Origin: Bacillota bacterium
Lineage (GTDB): Bacteria; Bacillota; Bacilli; Alicyclobacillales; SLC66
DNA length: 43,382 bases
NCBI GenBank assembly: GCA_026627345.1
Contig: JAPNUP010000100.1
Location: forward strand, 1 to 43,382
Direction: 5' to 3'
Part shown: positions 24,068-34,968 of the stretch, piece after piece
How the letters are laid out: every line of letters starts with the position of its first letter
Position numbering within the stretch: position 1 is the first letter of the stretch
Made by a program: the position numbers and the translations under genes
Notes under the pieces: model-generated
The model's database searches: none
What the model was told of the DNA's origin: nothing
Seen by the model: only the letters and a program-made list of their open reading frames with translations

Positions 24068-24616
24068 TTGAAAGAGGAACAGACGACAAGTCCTGAAGCA
24101 CAAGACGCTGATCTGAGTGTCGAGGAGCAAGAGGTGCCTGAGGCAGCTACGGTCGAACAGGTTGCGGACGCTCACTTTGCCGATCTCCAAGCACAAGTTG
24201 AAGAGCTCCGCGGCAAGTGGTTGCGCACGCAAGCTGACTTTGATAATTTTCGCAAGCGCACGCGGCAAGAACGCGAGGATCTCGCTTTATTTGCCAACGC
24301 CAAACTGATCACGGATTTGCTACCAGTGCTCGACCATTTTGCGATGGCGGTGGCAGCGTCAGAAAGTGGCGGTAGTACAGATAGTCTGGCCAAAGGCGTG
24401 GATATGGTCTATAAGCAATTGCTTGGCGTGATGGAAAATGCGGGACTCCGCGCAATGGATCCAATCGGGCAACCGTTTGATCCGAATCGCCACGAAGCGG
24501 TCATGCAAGAGCCTGTAGAAGGTGTACAACCCGGCCATGTAGCCAGTGTTTTACGCACCGGGTATTTGCTAGGGGAACGCGTACTGCGGCCTGCGATGGT
24601 GAAAATTAGTCAATAA
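24068..24616 (+). CDS. grpE: GrpE nucleotide exchange factor
   Basis: A 182-residue DnaK co-chaperone that releases ADP. An acidic, flexible N-terminal part leads to a long coiled coil (about residues 38-75, [20 protein letters not shown]) and the C-terminal beta domain ([34 protein letters not shown]). The TTG at 24068 is preferred because GGAGG lies 9 bases upstream; the ATG at 24059 directly abuts GGAGG with no spacing and would add three residues. Confidence 0.96.
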   Translation: MKEEQTTSPEAQDADLSVEEQEVPEAATVEQVADAHFADLQAQVEELRGKWLRTQADFDNFRKRTRQEREDLALFANAKLITDLLPVLDHFAMAVAASESGGSTDSLAKGVDMVYKQLLGVMENAGLRAMDPIGQPFDPNRHEAVMQEPVEGVQPGHVASVLRTGYLLGERVLRPAMVKISQ

Positions 24617-24635
24617 ATCAAAGGAGTTGGAGCAA

Positions 24636-26444
24636 ATGGCAAAAGTAATCGGGATTGACCTTGGAACCACGAACTCCTGTGTCGCTGTGATGGAAGGCGG
24701 CGAGGCTGTCGTCATTCCGAATGCAGAAGGGAACCGCACGACGCCATCTGTCGTCGGTTTTGCTAAAAACGGGGAGCGTTTGGTAGGCGATGTCGCCAAG
24801 CGGCAGGCCGTTACTAATCCGGACGGCACGGTGATTTCCATCAAACGGCACATGGGCACAGCGCATAAGGTGACGATCGAAGGCAAAGGGTATACCCCGC
24901 CTGAGATCTCAGCGATGATTCTACAGAAACTCAAAGCTGACGCTGAAGCCTACCTAGGTGAGAAAGTCACCCAAGCGGTGATTACAGTTCCTGCGTACTT
25001 TAACGACAGTCAGCGTCAGGCGACTAAAGACGCGGGCCAAATTGCTGGACTTGAAGTTCTGCGTATCGTCAACGAGCCAACGGCAGCCGCGCTCGCTTAT
25101 GGGCTCGACAAAACAGGCGACCACACGATTCTCGTATATGACCTCGGCGGCGGCACCTTCGACGTCTCCATCCTTGAGCTTGGCGATGGGGTCTTTGAAG
25201 TGAAAGCGACGAGCGGCAATAACCACCTCGGTGGGGATGACTTTGACGAGCGCATCATTCAGTATCTTGTGGACACCTTTAAAAAAGAAAATGGCATTGA
25301 TCTCGGCAAAGATCGGATGGCGCTACAACGCTTGAAAGACTCGGCCGAAAAGGCGAAAAAAGAGCTCTCAGGGGTGATGAGCACCTCCATTTCACTGCCT
25401 TTTATCACAGCTGATGCGAGCGGCCCGAAGCACTTGGAAGTCACGCTGACGCGCGCCAAGTTCGACGAGTTGACAGCGGACCTCGTGGAATCAACCCTGG
25501 GCCCGACACGGCAAGCGCTGAAAGATGCGGGTATGTCCGTCAGTGATCTCGGCAAAGTCATATTGGTTGGCGGATCCACTCGGATTCCAGCTGTGGTCGA
25601 GGCGATCAAGAAGTTGACCGGTCAGGAACCTTCTAAAGGGGTCAATCCTGATGAAGTTGTTGCGCTTGGCGCGGCCATTCAAGCTGGCGTGCTGACCGGT
25701 GATGTGACAGGCGTCGTGTTGCTTGACGTCACACCGTTGTCGCTTGGCATTGAGACCCTCGGTGGTGTCATGACGCGGATGATTGAGCGCAATACCACGA
25801 TTCCGACATCGAAGAAGCAGGTGTATTCGACGGCGGCTGACAGCCAGACCAGTGTAGAGATCCATGTCTTGCAAGGCGAGCGGGAGTTTGCTCGTGACAA
25901 CAAAACGCTCGGTCGCTTCACACTCTCTGACATTCCGCCTGCACCGCGTGGCGTTCCGCAAATCGAAGTAACCTTCGACATCGACGCCAACGGGATCGTC
26001 AACGTGTCAGCGAAAGACCTTGGCACAGGTAAGCAACAAAAGATTACGATCACATCTTCTGGCGGTTTGTCCAAAGACGAGGTCGAGCGCATGGTCAAAG
26101 AGGCTGAGCTAAACGCTGATGCGGACAAGAAGCGTCGCGAGGAGACAGAACTGCGTAACCAGGCAGACAGCCTTGTGTATCAGACAGACAAAACGATCAA
26201 AGACGTTGGCGACAAGGCTGATCAAGCGGAGAAGGATAAGGCAGAGGCGGCCAAGAGTAAGCTCCAAGAGGCGCTCAAGGGCGAGGACATGTCTGCTATT
26301 CAAACCGCTTATGATGAGCTCAACGAGGCTGTGCAGGCGCTGTCGGTCAAGCTCTACGAGCAAGCGGCGCAAGCAGGCGCGCAAAACCCTGGGGAAGAAC
26401 CTGTGGTGGATGCGCAGTACAACGTGGTTGACGAAGACAAGTAA
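24636..26444 (+). CDS. dnaK: Chaperone DnaK (Hsp70)
   Basis: A 602-residue ATP-driven chaperone. The ATPase domain starts [20 protein letters not shown] and carries [17 protein letters not shown] and [11 protein letters not shown]; the substrate domain includes [14 protein letters not shown]; a helical lid ends in acidic residues. ATG at 24636 has AAAGGAG 9 bases upstream; an earlier in-frame TTG is rejected. It lies 19 bases after grpE in the CIRCE operon. Confidence 0.99.
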   Translation: MAKVIGIDLGTTNSCVAVMEGGEAVVIPNAEGNRTTPSVVGFAKNGERLVGDVAKRQAVTNPDGTVISIKRHMGTAHKVTIEGKGYTPPEISAMILQKLKADAEAYLGEKVTQAVITVPAYFNDSQRQATKDAGQIAGLEVLRIVNEPTAAALAYGLDKTGDHTILVYDLGGGTFDVSILELGDGVFEVKATSGNNHLGGDDFDERIIQYLVDTFKKENGIDLGKDRMALQRLKDSAEKAKKELSGVMSTSISLPFITADASGPKHLEVTLTRAKFDELTADLVESTLGPTRQALKDAGMSVSDLGKVILVGGSTRIPAVVEAIKKLTGQEPSKGVNPDEVVALGAAIQAGVLTGDVTGVVLLDVTPLSLGIETLGGVMTRMIERNTTIPTSKKQVYSTAADSQTSVEIHVLQGEREFARDNKTLGRFTLSDIPPAPRGVPQIEVTFDIDANGIVNVSAKDLGTGKQQKITITSSGGLSKDEVERMVKEAELNADADKKRREETELRNQADSLVYQTDKTIKDVGDKADQAEKDKAEAAKSKLQEALKGEDMSAIQTAYDELNEAVQALSVKLYEQAAQAGAQNPGEEPVVDAQYNVVDEDK

Positions 26445-26478
26445 TCAGACTGCGGTGACCGCATGTTGCAGATGGTCA

Positions 26479-26504
26479 GCCGGAAGGGCATTCGCCTTTC
26501 CGGC
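26479..26504 (+). other. Intercistronic hairpin between dnaK and dnaJ
   Basis: GCCGGAAGGG (26479-26488) and CCTTTCCGGC (26495-26504) form a 10-bp stem with one G-T pair and a CATTCG loop. No T run follows, so it is more likely an RNA processing or stability element than a full terminator. Confidence 0.75.
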
Positions 26505-26548
26505 GCGGTTGCGTACCGGAGGATGATGGAGAAAAGAGGAGCGCCACC

Positions 26549-27676
26549 TTGAGTAAACGGGATTACTACGAGGTACTGGGCGTCAGTCAGTCGGCGTCGC
26601 AGGACGAAATCAAGAAAGCGTACCGCGGTTTGGCGCGCAAACTTCACCCGGACGTCAATAAAGATGATCCGAATGCAGAGACCAAATTTAAAGAGCTGTC
26701 TGAAGCTTATGAAGTCCTGTCTGATACGACGAAGCGTTCACAGTACGACCGCTTCGGCCATCAGGACCCCACAGCTGGTGCGGGCGGCTTCGGAGGTGGG
26801 TTTCAAGGGCAAGACTTCGGCGGCTTTGGTGATATATTTGACATGTTCTTTGGTGGTGCAGGCGGCCGCGGTCGCGGACCACAGCGAGGGGCCGACCTCG
26901 AATATACGATGGCGATCGAGTTTAAAGACGCGGCGTTTGGGTTGAAAAAAGAAATTGAGATCCCACGCACGGAGACTTGTGATGTCTGTTCTGGGACCGG
27001 TGCGAAACCTGGCACGAAAGTCGAGACGTGTCCCACTTGTAAAGGCAGTGGTGCGCAGGAGTTTGTGACCAATACACCGCTTGGACGGATGGTCAATCGG
27101 CGTACGTGTCCGACTTGTCAAGGCACTGGCAAACGCATTACGACGCCGTGTACCGCTTGCAAGGGAGCCGGCACGGTACGCAAGCGCCGTAAGATTGAGG
27201 TCAATATCCCGGCTGGTGTCGACACTGGCACGCGCATGCGCATTTCAGGTGGCGGCGAAGCCGGCGATCATGGGGCGCCGCCAGGCGACTTGTACATCGT
27301 GATCCGCGTCAACAAGCACGACTTTTTTGAGCGTGAAGGCAACGACATCTGGTGTGAAGTGCCGATTACGTTTGTCCAAGCAGCCCTCGGTGACGAGGTT
27401 ACAGTACCGACTCTATACGGGCGTGAAACGCTGCGCGTGCCCGAAGGGACCCAGACAGGGACGGTATTTCACCTGCGCGCCAAAGGGATGCCGCGCCTTG
27501 GCAACGGCGTCGCCAAAGGCGATCAGCACGTGCGCGTCATCGTACAGACGCCTAGTCGCCTCACGGATCGCCAAAAAGATCTGTTTCGCGAGTTGTCCCG
27601 CGAGTTTGGCGAAGAGAGTCATGAGCAGTCGCGCAATATCTTCGAGCGCATGAAAAGTGCATTTTTAGGCGAATAA
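26549..27676 (+). CDS. dnaJ: Chaperone DnaJ (Hsp40)
   Basis: A 375-residue class A J-protein that delivers substrates to DnaK. The J domain (residues 1-70) has the HPD motif in [13 protein letters not shown] Gly/Phe-rich part follows, then four CxxCxGxG zinc repeats: [24 protein letters not shown] and CTACKGAG. The substrate-binding C-terminal domains complete it. The TTG start at 26549 has GAGGAG about 10 bases upstream. It is separated from dnaK by a 104-base gap with a hairpin. Confidence 0.98.
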   Translation: MSKRDYYEVLGVSQSASQDEIKKAYRGLARKLHPDVNKDDPNAETKFKELSEAYEVLSDTTKRSQYDRFGHQDPTAGAGGFGGGFQGQDFGGFGDIFDMFFGGAGGRGRGPQRGADLEYTMAIEFKDAAFGLKKEIEIPRTETCDVCSGTGAKPGTKVETCPTCKGSGAQEFVTNTPLGRMVNRRTCPTCQGTGKRITTPCTACKGAGTVRKRRKIEVNIPAGVDTGTRMRISGGGEAGDHGAPPGDLYIVIRVNKHDFFEREGNDIWCEVPITFVQAALGDEVTVPTLYGRETLRVPEGTQTGTVFHLRAKGMPRLGNGVAKGDQHVRVIVQTPSRLTDRQKDLFRELSREFGEESHEQSRNIFERMKSAFLGE

Positions 27677-27680
27677 ATGC

Positions 27681-27727
27681 TTGAAAGAAGAAGGCGGGTG
27701 CCTCATAGGGGCGCCCGCCTTCTTCTT

Positions 27728-27731
<4 letters not shown>
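27681..27731. terminator. Bidirectional terminator shared by dnaJ and mug
   Basis: TTGAAAGAAGAAGGCGGG (27681-27698) is perfectly complementary to 27714-27731, and the stem extends inwards (GCC with GGC). Both sides have an A/T-rich outer part that gives pyrimidine-rich runs in either direction. It includes the mug stop codon at 27728-27730. Confidence 0.85.
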
Positions 27732-29445
<1,714 letters not shown>

Positions 29446-29473
29446 CTATGTTCGGTTGTTGAAAGGATGACGA

Positions 29474-30457
29474 TTGCATTTGGACTTATGGCGAGTGACG
29501 ATAGAGACCACATCTGAGGCGGCAGACACGATCGAGGCGTTGTTGCTGGATCGAGGCGCTTTGGGAACAGAGATTTTTGATGCAGCTGACCTTCTTCGTC
29601 AGGCCGCACGCGAGACTGGTGAGTGGGTGGATCCAAGCGTGATGGAGATCCCCGTGGAAGGTGCCCGTGTCAGTGCTTACACGCCTTTGCAAGAAGGGGA
29701 GGTGGCGCCTCCGGCATCCTGGCTTGCGCAAGTCAGTGAGGTATTGACGGCTGTTCACGAGTCAGGGCTCACAGTCGGCAGTTTGACGGTCGCCTATGAA
29801 GCTGTCTTGGCGCACACGTACGAGGATGCTTGGAAAGCCCATTACCACGCGCTCGATATCTCGAAACGGATTGTGGTGGTGCCGCTGTGGGAGCGCGAAC
29901 AGTTCGCGATAGACTCGGAGCGCGTGGCGCTATACCTGGATCCGGGCATGGCGTTTGGGACAGGCACACACGAGACGACGACGCTGTGTCTGCGCGTTCT
30001 CGAGGAGCTACTTATACCGGGTACGTCCACCGTTCTCGATGTCGGAACAGGGTCCGGCATCTTGTCGCTGGCCGCCGCGAAACTCGGCGCCGTCAGCGTA
30101 TTTGCCGTCGATTTAGACGAGATCGCAGTACAGGTCGCGCGTGACAATGCTTTGGCTAATGGACTAGAAGACTGGTTAGTGCAGGGCCGTCTACAGTTCG
30201 TCGCTTCAGATCTAGTGACAGAAGTACCTGACTCTCTTCGTTTTACCATTATTCTTGCGAACCTGTTAGCCGGAATCATCGTGAGGGCGGCGCCACAGCT
30301 AAAAGTCGCTCTTGCACGAGGAGGATGTCTCGTCGCGTCAGGACTGGTTGCCCATCAGACAGATGAAGTGGAAGCCGCTCTATACATGCACGGATTCACT
30401 CGCATCGAGCGACGGCAACTGGGCGACTGGATGGCACTGCTCGCTTTCGTAGAGTAG
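29474..30457 (+). CDS. prmA: Ribosomal protein L11 methyltransferase
   Basis: A 327-residue enzyme that trimethylates L11. An N-terminal substrate-recognition domain precedes the Rossmann domain with DPGMAFGTGTHETT, VLDVGTGSGILSLAAAKLGA and the catalytic-site motif ILANLLAGIIV. The TTG at 29474 has AAAGGA 6 bases upstream and fits the family N-terminus (HLDLWRVTIETTSEA). It is followed by rsmE, the usual partner in Firmicutes. Confidence 0.96.
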   Translation: MHLDLWRVTIETTSEAADTIEALLLDRGALGTEIFDAADLLRQAARETGEWVDPSVMEIPVEGARVSAYTPLQEGEVAPPASWLAQVSEVLTAVHESGLTVGSLTVAYEAVLAHTYEDAWKAHYHALDISKRIVVVPLWEREQFAIDSERVALYLDPGMAFGTGTHETTTLCLRVLEELLIPGTSTVLDVGTGSGILSLAAAKLGAVSVFAVDLDEIAVQVARDNALANGLEDWLVQGRLQFVASDLVTEVPDSLRFTIILANLLAGIIVRAAPQLKVALARGGCLVASGLVAHQTDEVEAALYMHGFTRIERRQLGDWMALLAFVE

Positions 30458-30503
30458 TCCGTGCCTGTGATACAATGCACCGTATGAGAGGAAGCGGCGA
30501 AAG

Positions 30504-31325
30504 ATGCAACGTTATTTTCTATCTGCCGCGAGCGCAGTAGACGGGATCGTGGAGATCACGGGCGCCGATTTTCACCATCTGGCGCGTGTCATGCGTATGC
30601 GACCTGGTGATCGAGTCGAGGTGGTATTGCTCGATCAAGTGTTTGAAGCGCGCGTGGAAGCTGTCGACAAGAATGCTGAGTGTGCGCGACTAGCCCTCAT
30701 AGCACCCGTGAGCGCAAGCCGCGAAAGTCACGGCTCCCTGACGTTGCTGCAAGGCTTGCCGAAAGGTGAGAAGATCGATCAGATTATTCGTCAGGCGTGT
30801 GAAATTGGCGCCGCGCGGATCATCGTTTTTGAGGCGAAACGCAGTGTGGCGGTACTAACGGCAGACAAGTTGGCGGCTAAACTTACGCGTTGGCGAAAGA
30901 TCGCTAAAGAGGCTTGCGAGCAAGCTCATCGTGATCTGATCACGGATGTGCAAGTCGCGACGAGCGCCGCGACTGCTGTCCAAGATTTTTATGATAGCGT
31001 CGCAGGCCGGGATGACTTGCCACTGCTGGTCATCCCTTACGAAAGTCAGACCAAGGCGCTGTCGAGTCTGCGAGAGGCCCTCCACGGTGAGTCTGTAGAT
31101 CAGAAACTTTCAACGGCCATCGGTATTGTGATCGGCCCGGAAGGTGGCTTTGACGAAGCGGAGATCGCGGATATGGAACAAAGAGGTGGGGTGGCCGTGA
31201 GCTTAGGTTCGCGCATCTTGCGCACGGAGACCGCTGGCGTGGCCGTTGCCGCGGTGGTGATGTATGAGTGGGGAGAATGGGTCGCGCCAGGTGCAGACAG
31301 GCCAGCGCGAAGGGAAAGTGAGTGA
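30504..31325 (+). CDS. rsmE: 16S rRNA (uracil1498-N3)-methyltransferase RsmE
   Basis: A 273-residue SPOUT-class enzyme. The PUA-like N-terminal domain has ADFHHLARVMRMRPGDRVEVVL. The knotted SPOUT part shows IGPEGGFDEAEI and LGSRILRTETAGVAV, which bind S-adenosylmethionine. It lies 46 bases after prmA, and mtaB starts six bases after its stop. The C-terminal tail (about 20 residues) is longer than in many relatives. Confidence 0.96.
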   Translation: MQRYFLSAASAVDGIVEITGADFHHLARVMRMRPGDRVEVVLLDQVFEARVEAVDKNAECARLALIAPVSASRESHGSLTLLQGLPKGEKIDQIIRQACEIGAARIIVFEAKRSVAVLTADKLAAKLTRWRKIAKEACEQAHRDLITDVQVATSAATAVQDFYDSVAGRDDLPLLVIPYESQTKALSSLREALHGESVDQKLSTAIGIVIGPEGGFDEAEIADMEQRGGVAVSLGSRILRTETAGVAVAAVVMYEWGEWVAPGADRPARRESE

Positions 31326-31331
31326 ACAACG

Positions 31332-32756
31332 TTGACGACTGACCAAGCCATAGCGGCGACGGCGAAGACCGTGGCCTTTCATACGCTCGGGTGCAAAGTC
31401 AATCACTATGATACCGAGTCGATTTGGCAACTGTTTGCGCGCGCCAACTATCGGCAAGTCGACTTTGACGATACAGCTGATGTGTATGTGATCAACACGT
31501 GTACAGTGACCCAAGAAGGCGATCGCAAGAGTCGACAGATGATTCGCCGAGCCGTACGCCGTAACCCCGAAGCGACGGTGGTTGTGACAGGTTGTTATGC
31601 GCAGATGGCGCCAGGCGAAATCCTCGGCATTGATGGGGTTGACCTCGTGGTGGGCAATCAGGATCGAACCCGGTTGCTTGAGTGGATTGAGCAGGTCCAG
31701 GCTGAGCGTAAACCCTATAACGCGGTACACGAGATTCTCAGTTCGCGGGAATTTGAAGATATCGATGTACCGATGTTCACGGATCGCACGCGCGCTTCTT
31801 TGAAGATACAAGACGGATGCAATCACTTTTGCACGTTTTGCATTATTCCCTATGCGCGTGGGCTTGTGCGCAGCCGCAGACCAGGGAGTGTCATGCGCCA
31901 GGCGCGCAGACTGGCGGACGCAGGTTACCACGAGATCGTACTGACAGGCATTCACACGGGCGGTTACGGTGAGGATCTTCAAGGCTACACGTTAGCCGAT
32001 CTGATTCGCGAACTCGAAGCGATCGAGTCGCTGCGTCGTGTTCGCATCTCGTCGATCGAGGCGAGTGAGATCACCGACGATCTGATAGCGGCGATGGGCG
32101 CTTCAACGAAAGTGTGTCATCACCTGCACATTCCCCTGCAAGCGGGACACAGTGAAGTGCTGCGTCGGATGAATCGTCACTATACCATTGAGCAATATGC
32201 GGACACATTGGCTAAAGTGCGACGTGCACTGCCAGAACTTGCGATCACCAGTGATGTCATCGTCGGATTCCCCGGGGAAAGTGATGAATACTTTGCGCAC
32301 ACCGAAGCGTTCGTTCGCGATCAGGCGTTTGCGCAACTGCATGTTTTTCCCTACAGCGTGCGCAAAGGGACGCCAGCCGCCCGATTTGTCGATCAGGTGC
32401 CCGAGAACGTGAAGCAAGAACGCGTCGCACGCTTGCTCACGCTGTCGCGCGAGCTGACCGTTCGCTATGGGCAGCAGTGGCAGGGTCGCACAGTAGAAGT
32501 GATCGCGGAAGAAGAGGAGACGATCGACGGCCACACGCTGTTGGTCGGTCATGCAGATAACTACATGCGCGTCGCGTTTTCCGGTGACTCGTCACAGCTT
32601 GGCGAACTTTGCGCGGTTCGTGTCGATCAGGTCACGGCCGAACGAGCCTTTGGCACGCTAGAGCGTGTACTGACACACACAGATTTCTCGCGACTGTTGG
32701 GTGAGGATGACTCGACCCACCTGTTGACGTCAGCTGTGCGAAAAATGAGCGTATAA
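31332..32756 (+). CDS. mtaB: tRNA t6A37 methylthiotransferase MtaB
   Basis: A 474-residue radical SAM enzyme that makes ms2t6A at position 37 of ANN-decoding tRNAs. Three N-terminal cysteines hold the auxiliary cluster (TLGCKVN, NTCTVT, TGCYAQ); the radical SAM motif is CNHFCTFC. Blocks LTGIHTGGYGEDL and VIVGFPGESDEYF are typical, and a TRAM domain ends the protein. TTG at 31332 lacks a good ribosome site; initiation may be coupled to rsmE. The prmA-rsmE-mtaB order is conserved in Firmicutes. Confidence 0.95.
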   Translation: MTTDQAIAATAKTVAFHTLGCKVNHYDTESIWQLFARANYRQVDFDDTADVYVINTCTVTQEGDRKSRQMIRRAVRRNPEATVVVTGCYAQMAPGEILGIDGVDLVVGNQDRTRLLEWIEQVQAERKPYNAVHEILSSREFEDIDVPMFTDRTRASLKIQDGCNHFCTFCIIPYARGLVRSRRPGSVMRQARRLADAGYHEIVLTGIHTGGYGEDLQGYTLADLIRELEAIESLRRVRISSIEASEITDDLIAAMGASTKVCHHLHIPLQAGHSEVLRRMNRHYTIEQYADTLAKVRRALPELAITSDVIVGFPGESDEYFAHTEAFVRDQAFAQLHVFPYSVRKGTPAARFVDQVPENVKQERVARLLTLSRELTVRYGQQWQGRTVEVIAEEEETIDGHTLLVGHADNYMRVAFSGDSSQLGELCAVRVDQVTAERAFGTLERVLTHTDFSRLLGEDDSTHLLTSAVRKMSV

Positions 32757-32771
32757 AGGGGAGAGGGGATC

Positions 32772-33878
32772 ATGCAAGAGACAGTCAAAGTGGCGGGTGG
32801 CTTAGTGATTCGCCGTACGGAGACAGGCCTAGACGCGCTGATTATCGACGATCGTTTTGGATATGTGACCTTGCCCAAGGGGCATGTGGAACCAGGAGAG
32901 ATCCTTGAGGAGACAGCACTGCGCGAGATCGAAGAAGAGACTGGCATCGCATGTCGGCTACTCGCTCCATTGCAGAAGGTGACCTATGCTTTTCGCGAGG
33001 GCAAGACTGGAGAACAGCAGATGAAAGACGCCTACTATTACCTCGCAGAAGCGATCGGCGGTACTCTCAAAGCGCAGGAAGAAGAGATCAGTGCTGTTCG
33101 CTTCGTTCCCCTTGCGGAGGCGCTACGTCTGGTGGAGGCAAACGGCTATCCGAACAACCGGGAAGTGTTTGCCAAAGGGCTGGGCCTCGCCGAGGCGTTT
33201 GCCAATGGAAAGTGGAAGGATATTACAGGATTGATCGATCACACGCTTCTGAAACCGGACGCGACACCGGCTGACGTCCTACAGATCTGCAAAGAGGCGC
33301 GCGCCTATCAGTTTGCCAGTGTTTGCGTACAACCCTCCTTTGTGTCGCAGTGTGTGCAGGCGCTTGCGGGCACTCCCGTCAAAGTGTGCACGGTCATCGG
33401 CTTTCCACACGGGGCTACGACGACCACAGCGAAGGCTGCGGAAGCGCGCGAAGCCGCAGCGTCAGGCGCAGTGGAACTGGACATGGTGCTCGCCATCGGG
33501 CGCGTGATTGCCGGAGACTGGGCGTATGTGCAACGAGACATCGAGGCTGTGGTCAGTGCAGCTGGTACACAGGCGTTGGTCAAAGTCATTCTCGAGACAG
33601 GGCTGCTCACACCCGATCAGCAGGCGCAAGCAGCTAGGGTAGCCAAGCGTGCAGGTGCGCATTTTGTCAAAACGTCCACAGGATACGCCGGGCAGGGTGC
33701 AACGGTAGAGGCGGTGCGGATCTTGCGCAACAGCGTCGGTACAGAGGTGGGCGTTAAAGCCTCTGGCGGTATTCGTACACGCGCCGATGCACTGGCCATG
33801 GTGCAAGCAGGGGCGTCTCGGATCGGAGCGAGCGCTGGTGCAAAGCTCCTTAGCGAAGGGGCACAAGCCCCTTTTTAG
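32772..33878 (+). CDS. deoC: NUDIX hydrolase-DeoC (deoxyribose-phosphate aldolase) fusion protein
   Basis: One unbroken 368-codon frame encodes two enzymes. Residues 5-140 are a NUDIX hydrolase with a complete box at 37-59 (G37, then REIEEETGI at 51-59), so it should cleave a nucleoside diphosphate-linked compound. Residues 150-362 are DeoC, splitting deoxyribose-5-phosphate into glyceraldehyde-3-phosphate and acetaldehyde: IDHTLLKP, the catalytic Asp in ELDMV (D237), the Schiff-base Lys in FVKTSTGY (K300) and the second Lys in VKASGGIR (K329). A TTG at 33231 with GGAAGGA 10 bases upstream could allow separate translation of the aldolase. ATG at 32772 has GGGGAGAGGGG upstream, 15 bases after mtaB. 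Confidence 0.93.
   Translation: MQETVKVAGGLVIRRTETGLDALIIDDRFGYVTLPKGHVEPGEILEETALREIEEETGIACRLLAPLQKVTYAFREGKTGEQQMKDAYYYLAEAIGGTLKAQEEEISAVRFVPLAEALRLVEANGYPNNREVFAKGLGLAEAFANGKWKDITGLIDHTLLKPDATPADVLQICKEARAYQFASVCVQPSFVSQCVQALAGTPVKVCTVIGFPHGATTTTAKAAEAREAAASGAVELDMVLAIGRVIAGDWAYVQRDIEAVVSAAGTQALVKVILETGLLTPDQQAQAARVAKRAGAHFVKTSTGYAGQGATVEAVRILRNSVGTEVGVKASGGIRTRADALAMVQAGASRIGASAGAKLLSEGAQAPF
33856..33876 (+). terminator. Terminator inside the last codons of the NUDIX-deoC gene
   Basis: AAGGGGC (33856-33862), ACAA, GCCCCTT (33867-33873), then TTT. The hairpin ends at the stop codon, so it is itself coding (GAQAPF). It terminates plus-strand transcripts only. Confidence 0.75.
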
Positions 33879-34843
33879 TTTGACTCAGGCAACAGCCGGA
33901 CGATGCCTCGCGCGATGGCGCCGGCAAATGGGAGCGCCGCGAGCGAACAGATGACATTGAATAAGATGTGTGCGAGTGCGACTTGGGTTCCTGGCGTGTG
34001 TGCCAGTCGTGTGATGAATGCGGCGAACGGGTGAATGAACGGCAAGAAGACGAGTGCGCCTGCGACATTGAGCAGCACATGCGTTGCCGCGACGCGTTGC
34101 ACGGGTCGAGTGCCGCCGATACTCGCGAGCACGGCTGTCACGCAGGTACCGATATTGTTCCCGAGCACGATGGAAATGGCCCCAGGCAGTGATAGAGCAC
34201 CAGCTTGTGCCAAAGAGAGTGTAAGCGCGGTGCTAGCCGAACTGCTGCCGATCAGTGCCGTGACGACTGTGCCTGCTGCCACGCCGAGAAGTGGCTGATG
34301 GCTAGCCACAAGTAACCACGCTCGCAAAGTGTGCGAGGCGAGCAAGCCACCGGCTGCGTCTGACAGGATACCGAAGCCGACGAATAGCGTGCCAAATCCG
34401 GCCAGGCTGATGCACAGTGAGCGAAGGAGCGGCCACTGTCGCGGGATGCGGTGTCTTTGCAGGGCCAGGATGAGGAAGCCTGCGACCGCAATGGCGACGA
34501 CATAGGGGCCGAAGCGTTCTAGGTTCAGTGTGAGGAGCCCAACAGTCCATGTGCTGCCAATGTTCGTGCCGAGAATAATGCCGATGGTGTTCTCAAAAGT
34601 GAGCAGTCCGCTGGCGACGAGGCCCATGGACAAGACGGTAACGGCGGCACTCGACTGTGTGACGAGTGTGGCGCCTATGCCTGTGAACAACCCTCGAATA
34701 GGTGTGCGTACTAGCCGCGCAATCCACCGTTCGGCTTTGGGGCCAGACTGTTCACGCAGTCCTGCGCGAAGGGTGAAAAGCCCGAGAATAAACAGCGCGA
34801 GACCACCTGCAATACGTGTGCCAGCTATCAATACAGAAGACAA
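33875..34843 (-). CDS. Na/Pi cotransporter family protein
   Basis: A 322-residue polytopic membrane protein with two inverted Na_Pi_cotrans repeats. The signature serine motifs are TQSSAAVTVLSMGLVASGLL (first half) and IGSSSASTALTLSLAQAGAL (second half); the related blocks IILGTNIGST and IVLGNNIGTC also appear in both halves. It probably moves phosphate with sodium, though the exact substrate of this bacterial group is often unknown. There is no C-terminal PhoU domain. TTG at 34843 has GGGAGGG 8 bases upstream. Its stop overlaps the stop of the convergent NUDIX-deoC gene. Confidence 0.92.
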   Translation of the reverse strand: MSSVLIAGTRIAGGLALFILGLFTLRAGLREQSGPKAERWIARLVRTPIRGLFTGIGATLVTQSSAAVTVLSMGLVASGLLTFENTIGIILGTNIGSTWTVGLLTLNLERFGPYVVAIAVAGFLILALQRHRIPRQWPLLRSLCISLAGFGTLFVGFGILSDAAGGLLASHTLRAWLLVASHQPLLGVAAGTVVTALIGSSSASTALTLSLAQAGALSLPGAISIVLGNNIGTCVTAVLASIGGTRPVQRVAATHVLLNVAGALVFLPFIHPFAAFITRLAHTPGTQVALAHILFNVICSLAALPFAGAIARGIVRLLPESN

Positions 34844-34968
34844 GTGAAGAACCCTCCCAGGTGGTTTCTCGTGTTTCGGACAACCTGTTACATAGAAGGT
34901 ATGCCAAAAAAGTAGGTAGTAGGACGGCGATAGAAATTCGCGTCATCCACACAAGGAGGTTTTCGGTT

